Of a stretch of 64,000 nucleotides of DNA, positions 24,550 through 33,199 are shown one piece after another; within the stretch, counting starts at the first letter, position 1, and each line of letters begins with the position of its first letter. The notes under the pieces were generated by a model, which ran no database searches, was not told where the DNA came from, and worked only from the letters and a program-made list of their open reading frames with translations. The translations under genes were made by a program, and so were the position numbers. Source of the DNA: DATFQI01 sp963816955 (lineage in GTDB: Bacteria; Actinomycetota; Thermoleophilia; Solirubrobacterales; Solirubrobacteraceae). The stretch is from the NCBI GenBank assembly GCA_963816955.1, contig CAWFME010000005.1, forward strand, positions 992,001 to 1,056,000. The letters are read 5' to 3'.

Positions 24550-24573
24550 CACGGGGCCTTGCGGGTGCGCGGC

Positions 24574-24598
24574 GGAGAGCGGGTTTGACCCCTTCTCC
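24574..24598. terminator. Hairpin after the injection-system operon
   Basis: Arms GGAGA (574-578) and TCTCC (594-598) plus inner GGGT (581-584) and ACCC (588-591) form a stem with one mismatch and a TTG loop. No T-run follows. The core GGGTTTGACCCC resembles the hairpin at 36675. The -35 box of the next promoter lies inside it, so termination and initiation overlap here. Confidence 0.5.
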
Positions 24599-24614
24599 GG
24601 GGCCTGCCTAGAGT
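24585..24614 (+). promoter_or_regulatory. Promoter of the protease/CHAT operon
   Basis: TTGACC (24585-24590) and TAGAGT (24609-24614) are separated by 18 bases, followed by a leader of about 30 bases with AAGGAG before ATG 24650. This makes the metalloprotease the first gene of a separate transcription unit. Confidence 0.55.
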
Positions 24615-24649
24615 CGGGCGACCCCCCACCTCCAATAAGGAGACATGCC

Positions 24650-25678
24650 ATGTCAGGCCTGTCCGAGCTTCGCCTCTGCGTGGATCGCATCGTCCCCGAG
24701 GACATGCAGCGCGTCGGCGCATCGGTGGAGTCCAACCTCCGGGACGTCGGCGATCTCTTCGAACAGCTCCCCGAGCTCCACGCGCACGAGGCAGGGGGGA
24801 TCCTGCGCGCAGCGATCTCCGTGCCCAAGAAGTGGCCGAACGGCACCACGGTCAAGTGCCGCTTCCTCGACGGCTCGTCGACCCAGAAGACACGGGTCGA
24901 GGGCTGGGCCCACAAGTGGGAGCAGTACGCGAACATCAAGTTCCAGTTCGTCACGTCCGGGGACGCCCAGATCCGGATCTCGTTCCTTCAGGACGGCTCC
25001 TGGTCGGCGCTCGGCAACGACGCGCTGAACCAGACCTACTTCCCCCTCGACGAACCGACCATGAACTACGGGTGGCTCACGGACACCACGGACGAGGCGG
25101 AGTACGAGCGCGTCGTCGTACACGAGTTCGGGCACGCGCTCGGGCTCATCCACGAGCACCAGAACCCCGACCCGACCCAGAAGCTCGAGTGGAACGAGGA
25201 CGAGGTCTACCGCGTGTTCTCGGGCCCGCCGAACAACTGGACCAAGGAGCAGATCGACTTCAACATCCTGCAGCGCTACTCGGCGGACCAGATGCAGTTC
25301 ACGCAGTTCGACCGCGCGTCGATCATGCTCTACGCGTTCCCGGGCTCGCTGTTCAAGAACGGCGTCGGCACGCCCGAGAACACGACGCTGTCCGACCTCG
25401 ACAAGACGTTCATCGGCCGGACGTACGGCGCGCCGGGAGGGACCGGCGGGCAGCGGACCCTGCGGGTGATGACGCCGTACATGCGCGGCGCCGACGTCGA
25501 GGAGGTCCAGCACAAGCTCAACGACGCCGGCCACGGGCCCGTCGCCGTCGACGGCGTCTACGGCCCGGGGACCGCTGCGGCCGTGCGCCGGTTCCAGGCG
25601 GCCAACGGCCTGACGGCCGACGGCGTCGTGGGGCCCAACACCTGGGCGGCGTTCCGCGGCGTCCCCGCGCACGCCTGA
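24650..25678 (+). CDS. Zinc metalloprotease (matrixin/astacin-like) with C-terminal peptidoglycan-binding domain
   Basis: A 342-residue protein. The catalytic domain (about 60-260) has the metzincin zinc motif HEFGHALGLIHEH near residue 160, and SIMLYAFP further on resembles the Met-turn. Residues about 270-338 form a PG_binding_1 helical bundle (MRGADVEEVQHKLNDAG; VDGVYGPGTAAAVRRFQ). No signal peptide is visible, so a cell-wall-targeted protease is made without a normal export signal; this fits a payload loaded into the adjacent injection system, though that is inference. ATG at 24650 follows AAGGAG at 8 bases; an upstream ATG at 24645 is in another frame. Confidence 0.82.
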   Translation: MSGLSELRLCVDRIVPEDMQRVGASVESNLRDVGDLFEQLPELHAHEAGGILRAAISVPKKWPNGTTVKCRFLDGSSTQKTRVEGWAHKWEQYANIKFQFVTSGDAQIRISFLQDGSWSALGNDALNQTYFPLDEPTMNYGWLTDTTDEAEYERVVVHEFGHALGLIHEHQNPDPTQKLEWNEDEVYRVFSGPPNNWTKEQIDFNILQRYSADQMQFTQFDRASIMLYAFPGSLFKNGVGTPENTTLSDLDKTFIGRTYGAPGGTGGQRTLRVMTPYMRGADVEEVQHKLNDAGHGPVAVDGVYGPGTAAAVRRFQAANGLTADGVVGPNTWAAFRGVPAHA

Positions 25679-25694
25679 GGGGCACCGGCCGGCC

Positions 25695-26585
25695 ATGACG
25701 CCATCCGCTTTGGAGGTCACGGCCGGCCCGGACTCCGTCCGCGTCGGCGATCGCTTCGAGCTCGCGCTCCAGCGAACGCTGCGCGTCCCGGAGGACGGCG
25801 GGACCTACCCGCTGCCTCCGGGGCTCGGACGGCTCCCGCTGGTGCGGGGCGAGGGGGGTGTCGTGCTCGCGCCGCTCTACCAGCGGGAGGCCGTCTGGAT
25901 CGCCTTCCGGGGAGCGTCCTGGAAGCCCAGCGCCGTGCAGGTCGGCGTCGGGCGGATCAACGCGATCTCGGGCGAGCCGTGGGGTGAGGGCCTCTCCGGC
26001 GAGCCCCAGGACTACGTCGTCGCGCCGGACCAGCCGTGGCTGGACGGGATCAACTCCGGGGCGGGCACGGTGCGCCAGTTCGTCGCCGTGCCGCTCGGCT
26101 CGGGCCGCACGGTCGAGGGGCAGCTGACGGGCGAGGAGTCAGAGGACGCGCTGGTGGTGCGCGTGTTCGATCCGCGGCCCGGGATCTTCCCGGACGAGCC
26201 GCCGCCGGAGGGCCCGAGCGTCGCGCGCATGAGCGCGCAGGGGATGGGCCTCGGCGCGGGCGGCCGGATCACCCAGAAGCTCTATCCCGACCGCCACGGG
26301 ATCGACACCTGGGACCCGGAGCGCACCGCCACGGTGCGGATCCGCCTGCTCAACAGCGAGCAGTGGCACCAGCTGACGGGGCTCCCCGTGCCGCCGACGC
26401 CCGTGACGCCGGAGCTCTACACGCAGCACGGGTTCCCGTGGTTCGAGCTCTACGACGCCGACCGTGAGGACGTCGCGGCCGGCGAGCGCTTCGCGGGCCT
26501 GGCCGGCACCGCGGACGAGCCCGAGGAGGGCGTGACCGTCGACCCGGGCCAGGTGCGCGGCATCGACCGGGAGCCGGAGGCGTGA
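25695..26585 (+). CDS. Conserved-looking protein of unknown function
   Basis: A 296-residue soluble protein, not recognised. The first 190 residues appear beta-rich, and the middle holds the memorable motif GLGAGGRITQKLYPDRHG followed by IDTWDPE; I have a vague memory of similar motifs in uncharacterised proteins, without a function. No signal peptide or membrane span, and no obvious catalytic triad. It lies 16 bases after the metalloprotease stop, and its stop overlaps the next start (GTGA), so it belongs to the protease/CHAT operon. Confidence 0.6.
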   Translation: MTPSALEVTAGPDSVRVGDRFELALQRTLRVPEDGGTYPLPPGLGRLPLVRGEGGVVLAPLYQREAVWIAFRGASWKPSAVQVGVGRINAISGEPWGEGLSGEPQDYVVAPDQPWLDGINSGAGTVRQFVAVPLGSGRTVEGQLTGEESEDALVVRVFDPRPGIFPDEPPPEGPSVARMSAQGMGLGAGGRITQKLYPDRHGIDTWDPERTATVRIRLLNSEQWHQLTGLPVPPTPVTPELYTQHGFPWFELYDADREDVAAGERFAGLAGTADEPEEGVTVDPGQVRGIDREPEA

Positions 26586-27904
26586 TGGTCAAGCCGGGCT
26601 CGGCGACCGCCAGGCTGGCCCAGGACATCGCCGACCGGCGCGCCTCAGGCGACTTGCTGCCGCTGCTGTTCCTCGGCGCGGCGTGCTCGCGCGCGGCGCG
26701 GACGCCGCGGATCGCCGACATCGGCCGCGAGGTCATCGCACAGCTGCGCGAAGACCCCGACATCGCGCCGCCCGACCTGCCGCCCGCCGACGCCTCCGAC
26801 GCGGTGATCGTGCCGGCGTTCCGCGAGCTCGTGCTCGAGCTGCCGCCGATCCAGCGGCGGGCGCTCGAGCTGCACGCGGCGAACGGCGTGCCCGTGCCGC
26901 AGTTCGTCCAGGACATCGCCCTGCTGGTGCGCGACCGGCTGTTCGCGACCGTCATGACGTCCGCGTTCGACGCGCTGCTCGAGCGCGCGCTCAACTTCCT
27001 CAGCGTGCGGCCCGGGCAGTCGCTCGGGATCGTCGACCTCGGCGAGGACCCGGCGTCGCCGCTCACCCACCCCGGCGACGTGGTGCTGCTCAAGGTGCTC
27101 GGCTCGCGTGTGCCGGGCACGCTCGAGATGCCCGTGATCGTCGTCGGGCACGAGGCGGACGACCCCGAGATCTTCGCTGCGCTGAGCGTGCGTGGCGGCC
27201 CGGTCTGGTGGGTGTCCGAGAGCCCGCCGCCCGAGGGGCTCGTCGCGGTCTCGGGGCCGCGCGAGGTCGTGCTGATCGACGGCCCCGGCGGCCACCCGGA
27301 CCGATTCTTCGGGGAGATGGCCGTGCTCGCCGTGCAGATGCCGGCCGTCAACGTGCTCGCCGACCCCCAGGGCGCCTACCGCAAGGCCGCGGCGCTGCAC
27401 GTCGACGAGAAGGTCGCCTCGATCTCCGCCGCGCTGGCGGTGGTGGGCGGGACCGCGCCCCCCGAGGACGAGCAGGAGTTCGAGCGCCAGCTGCTGGAGG
27501 GCCGCCACCGCCGCTGCGAGGAGGTGCTCGGCCGGCTCCAGCAGCAGGGCGCCGGCAGCGCGCTCGGCTCCTCGCTCGAGCAGCAGGTCACCTACCAGCG
27601 CCAGGAGCTCTCCCGGCTCGAGCAGCAGCTGCGCTCGCTGACGGCGAACCGCAGCGACCTGCTCGACGCGCTCGCGCTGGTCGAGGAGTCGCCCGAGGCG
27701 GCCTCGAGCCGCCCGGCCGCCCACTACCTGCTCGAGTGCGCCGCCCGCATCCGGGCGGAGTACGAGCGCGACGAGCCCGACGAGGACGTCGTCTCGGCCG
27801 CGCTGGCGGCGCTGTCGGTGCTGGGGACGCGGATCGGCGTCTCCCCGGAGCTCGTGCACCGGCTCGACGCCCACTCGCCGAGCCCGCAGGCGGTCGCGTC
27901 GTGA
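26582..27904 (+). CDS. SIR2-like domain protein with C-terminal helical region
   Basis: A 440-residue protein. The N-terminal part has the SIR2_2 pattern: LPLLFLGAACSRAA corresponds to the NAD-binding GAGxS loop, FATVMTSAFDALLERAL to the TTNYDxLLE segment, and VVLLKVLGSRV to the KLHGS segment. In that last motif the usual catalytic histidine is leucine, so NAD hydrolysis may be lost or use another residue. Residues about 280-430 are helical and charged. SIR2-like proteins are common effectors in antiphage systems; here the gene overlaps the CHAT gene (GTGA). Start GTG 26582, or ATG 26585. Confidence 0.6.
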   Translation: MMVKPGSATARLAQDIADRRASGDLLPLLFLGAACSRAARTPRIADIGREVIAQLREDPDIAPPDLPPADASDAVIVPAFRELVLELPPIQRRALELHAANGVPVPQFVQDIALLVRDRLFATVMTSAFDALLERALNFLSVRPGQSLGIVDLGEDPASPLTHPGDVVLLKVLGSRVPGTLEMPVIVVGHEADDPEIFAALSVRGGPVWWVSESPPPEGLVAVSGPREVVLIDGPGGHPDRFFGEMAVLAVQMPAVNVLADPQGAYRKAAALHVDEKVASISAALAVVGGTAPPEDEQEFERQLLEGRHRRCEEVLGRLQQQGAGSALGSSLEQQVTYQRQELSRLEQQLRSLTANRSDLLDALALVEESPEAASSRPAAHYLLECAARIRAEYERDEPDEDVVSAALAALSVLGTRIGVSPELVHRLDAHSPSPQAVAS

Positions 27905-29001
27905 CCGAGCTGTCGGTCATGACGATCGCGTCCGAGAGCGCGACGACGCCGGTGCCGGCCCTGCTGCTGGAGGAGCGCGGGCTGTGGCGGCGCACCGAGC
28001 TGGTCGGCACGGGGGACGACCCGCAGCAGGCGCGCCTCGCGCTCAACGAGGCGCTGCGCAGCGCCGTCGCCACCGACAGCGACGTCGAGCATCCGATCGA
28101 GGCGCTCCAGTTCCCCGCGATGGCGCTGTACCGCGCGATCATCCCCGTCGATCTCGCCGAGGTGCTGGCCCGGGCGCGCGACGAGGGCGGCGAGGAGGCG
28201 CCGCTGCTGCGCATCCACCTCGAGCCGCGCTACGAGTGGATCCCGTGGGAGGTGCTGCACGACGGGACGGACTTCCTCGGCCTGCGCTTCCGGATCGCCC
28301 GGCTGCCGATCGTCGTGCACCCGCCCGAGCAGCCGGCCGACTTCATCCACCCGGTGCGGCACGTGCGCAGCGTGCTCGGCCGCCACGTCACCGACCCCGC
28401 CAACGGCGACTTCGCGCGCTGGCGGGCCACGTTCGACTCGCTGCTCCCGGAGGGCGTCGAGACGCAGCTGACCCCGCCCGAGGACGAGGACGAGGGCTGG
28501 CCGCAGCTCAACGTGCTGCTGGAGGCGGCGGACATCCTGCACGTGACCTGCCACGGCCTGCGCGACCCGAGCACCGGGCCGTACTGGACGCTGGACCCGC
28601 GCAAGCCGAAGGGGACCTTCGCCTACGAGCTCAGCCGCGGCGTCGTGTCCTCGCTCACCGAGCCGTTCCGCACCACGCGGCCGCTCGTGTTCGGCAACGC
28701 GTGCGCCAACGACGCCGACCCGACGGTCGATCCCGACGCCGGGCCGCCGCTGGCGACGGACCTGTTCCGCACGGGCGCCCTGAACTTCGTCGGCAGCCTC
28801 GCGCCGCTGCGGCGCGAGCTGGCGATCACGTTCGCGCGGCTGTTCTACGAGGAGCTGCTGCGCGAGCGCCACACGATCGGCCAGGCGCTGCTCGACGCCA
28901 AGCGCCGCTGCCAGGCCTCCGAGGAGGCCCGCACGGACCCGACGTACCTCTTCTACTGCCTCTACGGCCCGCCCGAGACGCGCTACGGCGTCGACGGATG
29001 A
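27901..29001 (+). CDS. CHAT-domain caspase-like protease
   Basis: A 366-residue CHAT protein (caspase HetF-associated with TPRs). The catalytic histidine lies in ILHVTCHG (near residue 218) and the cysteine in LVFGNACAND (near 268); both are preserved. WIPWEVLHDG, where the nucleotide-like insertion begins, and the terminal LYGPP are typical. There are no TPR repeats; the first 130 residues are a divergent CHAT-associated region. CHAT proteases act by limited proteolysis in conflict and cell-death systems. Start GTG overlaps the SIR2-like stop, and the end overlaps the next ATG. Confidence 0.85.
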   Translation: MTELSVMTIASESATTPVPALLLEERGLWRRTELVGTGDDPQQARLALNEALRSAVATDSDVEHPIEALQFPAMALYRAIIPVDLAEVLARARDEGGEEAPLLRIHLEPRYEWIPWEVLHDGTDFLGLRFRIARLPIVVHPPEQPADFIHPVRHVRSVLGRHVTDPANGDFARWRATFDSLLPEGVETQLTPPEDEDEGWPQLNVLLEAADILHVTCHGLRDPSTGPYWTLDPRKPKGTFAYELSRGVVSSLTEPFRTTRPLVFGNACANDADPTVDPDAGPPLATDLFRTGALNFVGSLAPLRRELAITFARLFYEELLRERHTIGQALLDAKRRCQASEEARTDPTYLFYCLYGPPETRYGVDG

Positions 29002-30221
29002 GCCCCGGCACCGTCGAGCTGCCGGAGCTGCGCGACCGCGAGTACCGCCTGCGGCTCGAGGCGACGCGGCTGCGCCGGCGCGTCTACGCCGACCAGGCGG
29101 GCGCCGGCGAGGAGCTGATGGCGCAGCTCCGCGCGGCCGAGCTGGAGCTCGCCGAGGCGGCGGACGCGCGGGCGCAGGCGCAGGCGGGCTCCGCGCAGGG
29201 CGTGATCGTCGACAACCGCGTCGACCGCGGGCTGCTCGGGCCCGAGACCACGAAGCTCGAGGTGCAGCTCGCGCTCGGCATGGAGTACCTGCCGACGTCG
29301 ATCTGGCATCTGCTGACCGCGGAGATGCTGCCGCTGGTGAAGTGCAAGGTGCGCAACGCCGAGTCCGACAAGACGCGCCGGCTGCGGATCTCCACGCACC
29401 TGGACGGCTACTCGGCGCTCGCCGTCGACACCGTCGAGCTCGAGGCCCAGAAGGAGCACGAGTTCCTCCAGCTGCCCGTCATGCGCCCCGCGGCCATGGC
29501 CACCGTCACCGAGCTCACAAGGGCGACGCTCAACGTGCTCGTGGAGGACCTCGACCGGGGCGGGTCGCCCGTCGAGCTGCACCGCACCGTGCCCGTGTGG
29601 CTGCTGGCGCGCACGAGCGCGCCGCTGGCGATCGAGGACCCCGCGACGGGCAAGCTGCGCGACACGTCGCCGTTCTTCGGCGCCTTCGTGACGCCCAACG
29701 CGCCGGCGGTCCTGGGCCTGCTGCGCGACGCGGCCGCGCGCCACCCCGACGGGCAGCTCGTCGGCTACCAGGGCGACGTCCCCTCGCAGGTCCAGGCCGT
29801 CTTCGAGACGCTCAAGGCGGACGTGAAGCTGACCTACGTGGATTCCGTGCTGACCTCCTCGCCCGACGAGGGGTTCCCCGACCAGCGCGTGCGCCTGCCG
29901 CGCGAGAGCGTCGAGACCAGGGTCGCGAACTGCCTCGACGGCACGGTGCTCTACGCCAGCCTGCTCGAGGCGGCGTCGCTGAGCGCGGCGCTCGTCATCG
30001 TGCCCGGCCACGCGTTCCTCGGCTGGGAGACCGGCGAGGACTCGGGCGAGTGGCGCTACCTGGAGACGACGCTCACGAACACGGTCCCGTTCGAGCAGGC
30101 GTGCGCCGCCGCCCAGCGCACCGTGGACCACTACGAGACGGTCGGTGACGGCGTCGACGGGCTGCGCCGCTGGCCCGTGCGGCTGCTGCGCAGCAAGCTC
30201 CGGATCACCCCGATGGAGTAG
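28998..30221 (+). CDS. Transglutaminase-like cysteine protein
   Basis: A 407-residue protein. A charged coiled coil (residues about 8-65) is followed by a beta-rich domain and, from about 300, a papain/transglutaminase-like core: ANCLDGTVLYASLLEAA (candidate catalytic Cys near 312), IVPGHAFLGW (His near 338) and WRYLETTL (acidic third residue). No signal peptide. It could be a protease, amidase or crosslinking enzyme; the substrate is unknown. ATG at 28998 overlaps the CHAT stop (ATGA), and the subtilisin gene follows after 2 bases. Confidence 0.65.
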   Translation: MSPGTVELPELRDREYRLRLEATRLRRRVYADQAGAGEELMAQLRAAELELAEAADARAQAQAGSAQGVIVDNRVDRGLLGPETTKLEVQLALGMEYLPTSIWHLLTAEMLPLVKCKVRNAESDKTRRLRISTHLDGYSALAVDTVELEAQKEHEFLQLPVMRPAAMATVTELTRATLNVLVEDLDRGGSPVELHRTVPVWLLARTSAPLAIEDPATGKLRDTSPFFGAFVTPNAPAVLGLLRDAAARHPDGQLVGYQGDVPSQVQAVFETLKADVKLTYVDSVLTSSPDEGFPDQRVRLPRESVETRVANCLDGTVLYASLLEAASLSAALVIVPGHAFLGWETGEDSGEWRYLETTLTNTVPFEQACAAAQRTVDHYETVGDGVDGLRRWPVRLLRSKLRITPME

Positions 30222-30223
30222 CC

Positions 30224-32068
30224 GTGGCCCTCGACCCCGCAGAGCTCAGGGCCTGGCTGCTCGGCGACGGCGATGACCGCCGCTTCACGCAGGACTCGCC
30301 CGTGATGCCCGACGTGTGGCTCGCCTTCGGCGCGGACCCGGGCGCCGCTGTGGACGTGCTGCTCTCCCCGCAGCGGGACCGCACGGCCGGCGAGCTCGCG
30401 GGTGCGCTGCGGCGCGTGCTGGGGCCGGAGGCCGAGCTCGCCTACAACCGCACGTACGCGGTCGCCCGCGTCACGCTCGACGAGCTGGTCACGCACGTGC
30501 TGCCGCTGTCGGCGTGGTGGCAGGCGCAGGTCGCGCCGCGCGCCGCCGGCCGGGCGGCGCCCGCGCACGGGCTCGCGATGCCGCGGCGCGAGCAGCCCCA
30601 GGCCGGCGACGCGGACTGGCTCGCGCAGCTCGTCGGGCGCCTGGACCTCGAGCGCCGCCGCCCGCCGGAGGGGGTCCAGCAGGCGCAGGGGCCGCCCGAC
30701 CGCGACCGCGCCAAAGAGGCCGGCTGGGACCTGATCCGGCAGGCCGTTCCCGAGCCGCCGCCGGGCGGGGGCCCGCCGCGCGGGGCGCTGGGCGCGCCCG
30801 CGCCGTCCGCGGCGCCCGGGGAGGGCCCGCTGCTGCATCGCGTGCACCTCAACCGCGCGCTGCGGCCGGCGGTCTGGCGCTCCCGCGTGACCGTGAAGGC
30901 CGACGCCGCGACGGGCCTGTTCGGGCTGAGCTGTCGCGGCCTGCGCTGGGCCGTCGTGGACTCCGGCATCGACGCCACGCATCCCGCGTTCGCGCGCGCC
31001 GGCGAAGCCGCGCCGGGGGCGACGGGCGGCCCCGCGCCGACCGGCGCGGCCGGAGCGGCCCGCTCGCGCGTGGTGGCCACGCTCGACTTCACGCGGCTGC
31101 GCGGCCTGTTCGCGCGCGCCGAGGGCGACCGCCGGCTGACCACGCCCGAGGAAGAGGAGCTCGACGAGCTGCAGCGCTGGCTCGACGCGGGCCGCAGCGT
31201 CGACTGGTCGCAGCTCGCCCCGAAGCTGGCCGTCCCGCACGACGCGGGCTACGTCCCGCCCGGCCACGAGCACGGCACGCACGTCGCCGGCGTGCTCGCC
31301 GCGCGCTGGACCCAGGCCGAGGCGCAGGCCGGCGGCATGCGGCTCGAGCAGGACGTCACCGGCATCTGCCCCGACCTCGAGCTCTACGACCTGCGCGTGC
31401 TGCGCCCCGACGGCACGGGCGACGAGTTCGCGATCCTCGGCGCGCTCCAGTACGTGCGCTGGCTCAACGCCAACAGCACGGTGCCCGTCATCCACGGCGT
31501 GAACCTCAGCGTCTCGCTCGACCACGACGTCGGCGCCTACGCGTGCGGGCGCACGCCGGTCTGCGACGAGTGCCGGCGGCTCGTCTCCAACGGGACGGTC
31601 GTCGTCGCCGCGGCGGGCAACCAGGGCCGCGCCGAGTTCACGGCCGCGGGCGGGCTCGGGCGCAGCGAGGGCTACCGCTCCGTCTCGATCACCGACCCGG
31701 GCAACGCGGACGCGGTGATCACGGTGGGCGCGACCCACCGCGAGCAGCCCCACACCTACGGCGTCTCGTACTTCTCCAGCCGCGGGCCGACCGGCGACGG
31801 GCGCTCCAAGCCAGACCTCGTCGCGCCCGGGGAGAAGATCACCGCGCCGGTCCCCGGCACCGGCCTCAAGACGCTCGACGGCACGAGCCAGGCGGCCCCG
31901 CACGTGAGCGGGATCGCGGCGCTGCTGCTCGCGCGCCACCCCGAGCTGGTCGGCGACCCTGCTCGGGTGAAGCACCTGCTGTGCTCAACGGCGACCGACC
32001 TGGGGCGCGATCGGTCGTTCCAGGGCGCCGGCATCGTTGACGCGCTGCGCGCCCTCCAGGCAATCTGA
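30224..32068 (+). CDS. Subtilisin-like serine protease (S8), intact triad
   Basis: A 614-residue protein without signal peptide. The first ~235 residues are a non-catalytic region containing a Pro/Gly linker. The S8 domain follows: Asp in WAVVDSGID (near 246), His in HEHGTHVAGV (near 352), the oxyanion-hole Asn in VVAAAGNQG, and Ser in DGTSQAAPHVSG (near 555). An insertion between Asp and His is about 100 residues long, and a cysteine cluster YACGRTPVCDEC sits before the Asn strand. With no export signal it should work in the cytoplasm, as subtilases of conflict systems do. Start GTG 30224. Confidence 0.88.
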   Translation: MALDPAELRAWLLGDGDDRRFTQDSPVMPDVWLAFGADPGAAVDVLLSPQRDRTAGELAGALRRVLGPEAELAYNRTYAVARVTLDELVTHVLPLSAWWQAQVAPRAAGRAAPAHGLAMPRREQPQAGDADWLAQLVGRLDLERRRPPEGVQQAQGPPDRDRAKEAGWDLIRQAVPEPPPGGGPPRGALGAPAPSAAPGEGPLLHRVHLNRALRPAVWRSRVTVKADAATGLFGLSCRGLRWAVVDSGIDATHPAFARAGEAAPGATGGPAPTGAAGAARSRVVATLDFTRLRGLFARAEGDRRLTTPEEEELDELQRWLDAGRSVDWSQLAPKLAVPHDAGYVPPGHEHGTHVAGVLAARWTQAEAQAGGMRLEQDVTGICPDLELYDLRVLRPDGTGDEFAILGALQYVRWLNANSTVPVIHGVNLSVSLDHDVGAYACGRTPVCDECRRLVSNGTVVVAAAGNQGRAEFTAAGGLGRSEGYRSVSITDPGNADAVITVGATHREQPHTYGVSYFSSRGPTGDGRSKPDLVAPGEKITAPVPGTGLKTLDGTSQAAPHVSGIAALLLARHPELVGDPARVKHLLCSTATDLGRDRSFQGAGIVDALRALQAI

Positions 32069-32073
32069 CCCCC

Positions 32074-33195
32074 ATGGTCTTCACGCTCGAGGCGCTCCAG
32101 GCGTTCTGGGGCGACTGCCTGATCGTGCACGCCGGCCCTGCCGAGGACCCGCGGCTGCTGCTGATCGACGGCGGCCCGACCGCGACCTACGCCACCAGCC
32201 TCGCACCGCGGCTGAAGGAGCTGTGCGACGCGCGCGGCGGCGGGCCGCTGACGCTCGACATGGTGCTCGTCTCGCACATCGACGGCGACCACATCCAGGG
32301 GCTCATCCGGCTCGCCGCCGCGCAGATCGACGGGAAGGAGCCGGCGGTGAACGTGCGCACGCTGTGGCACAACGCCTTCGACGACGTGCTCGGCAACCGG
32401 GCGCAGGAGCTCGAGGAGGCGAACGGCCGCGGGCAGCTCGAGGGCGCCGAGCACGACGTCGAGGCGGTGATCGCCTCGGTGCCCGAGGGGCGCGTGCTGC
32501 GCGACCTCGCGAGCACGTTGCGCTGGAAGATCAACCGCCCGGTCGGCGGCCTCGTCACCGTCGAGCGCGCGGCCGGTCCGGTCCCGGTCGCCGACCAGGT
32601 CGAGATGACCGTCGTCGCGCCCGCCCAGCCGCAGCTCGACGCCCTCTACAAGACGTGGGAGCGCTGGCTGGAGGACGCCAAGCTCGACCCCGTGCAGCCG
32701 GCCACGGTCACCGACAGCTCCGTGTTCAACCGCTCGAGCATCGTGCTGCTGCTCAAGGGGGGCGAGCACACGATGCTGCTCACCGGCGACGCGCGCGGCG
32801 ACCACGTCACCGCTGGGCTCGACCGGATCGGCGCCGCGCGCGACGGCGTCACCGAGGTCGACCTGCTCAAGCTCCCGCACCACGGCAGCGTGCGGAACAT
32901 CGACGAGGAGTTCTTCGAGCGAGTCCGCGCGCGCCACTACGTGATCTCGGCCAACGGGCGCTTCGGCAACCCCGACCAGGCGACGCTCGACTTGCTCCCG
33001 CGCGTGCGCACCGACGACGACTGGGTGCTGCACCTCACCAACGGCGACGGCACCGGGCCTGACGGGAGCTCGCTCAAGGATCGCCTGGCCACGTGGCTGG
33101 AGGGGCTGCGGGCGCAGGGCCGCCGGTTCGAGGTGCGCACGCGGGCGGACGGCGAGCACGGTGTGCGGATCGACCTGGGCGAGCCGCTCCCCTGA
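32074..33195 (+). CDS. MBL-fold metallo-hydrolase
   Basis: A 373-residue protein with the metallo-beta-lactamase fold of the ComEC/Rec2 C-terminal type. LLIDGGP, the zinc motif SHIDGDHIQG (near residue 70), MLLTGDARGD (near 235) and LPHHGS (near 270) are all present, so the metal centre looks complete. No membrane segment. Such stand-alone MBL proteins occur beside CHAT and subtilisin genes in predicted conflict operons, possibly as nucleases or phosphodiesterases. It starts 6 bases after the subtilisin stop. Confidence 0.82.
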   Translation: MVFTLEALQAFWGDCLIVHAGPAEDPRLLLIDGGPTATYATSLAPRLKELCDARGGGPLTLDMVLVSHIDGDHIQGLIRLAAAQIDGKEPAVNVRTLWHNAFDDVLGNRAQELEEANGRGQLEGAEHDVEAVIASVPEGRVLRDLASTLRWKINRPVGGLVTVERAAGPVPVADQVEMTVVAPAQPQLDALYKTWERWLEDAKLDPVQPATVTDSSVFNRSSIVLLLKGGEHTMLLTGDARGDHVTAGLDRIGAARDGVTEVDLLKLPHHGSVRNIDEEFFERVRARHYVISANGRFGNPDQATLDLLPRVRTDDDWVLHLTNGDGTGPDGSSLKDRLATWLEGLRAQGRRFEVRTRADGEHGVRIDLGEPLP

Positions 33196-33199
33196 GCGG

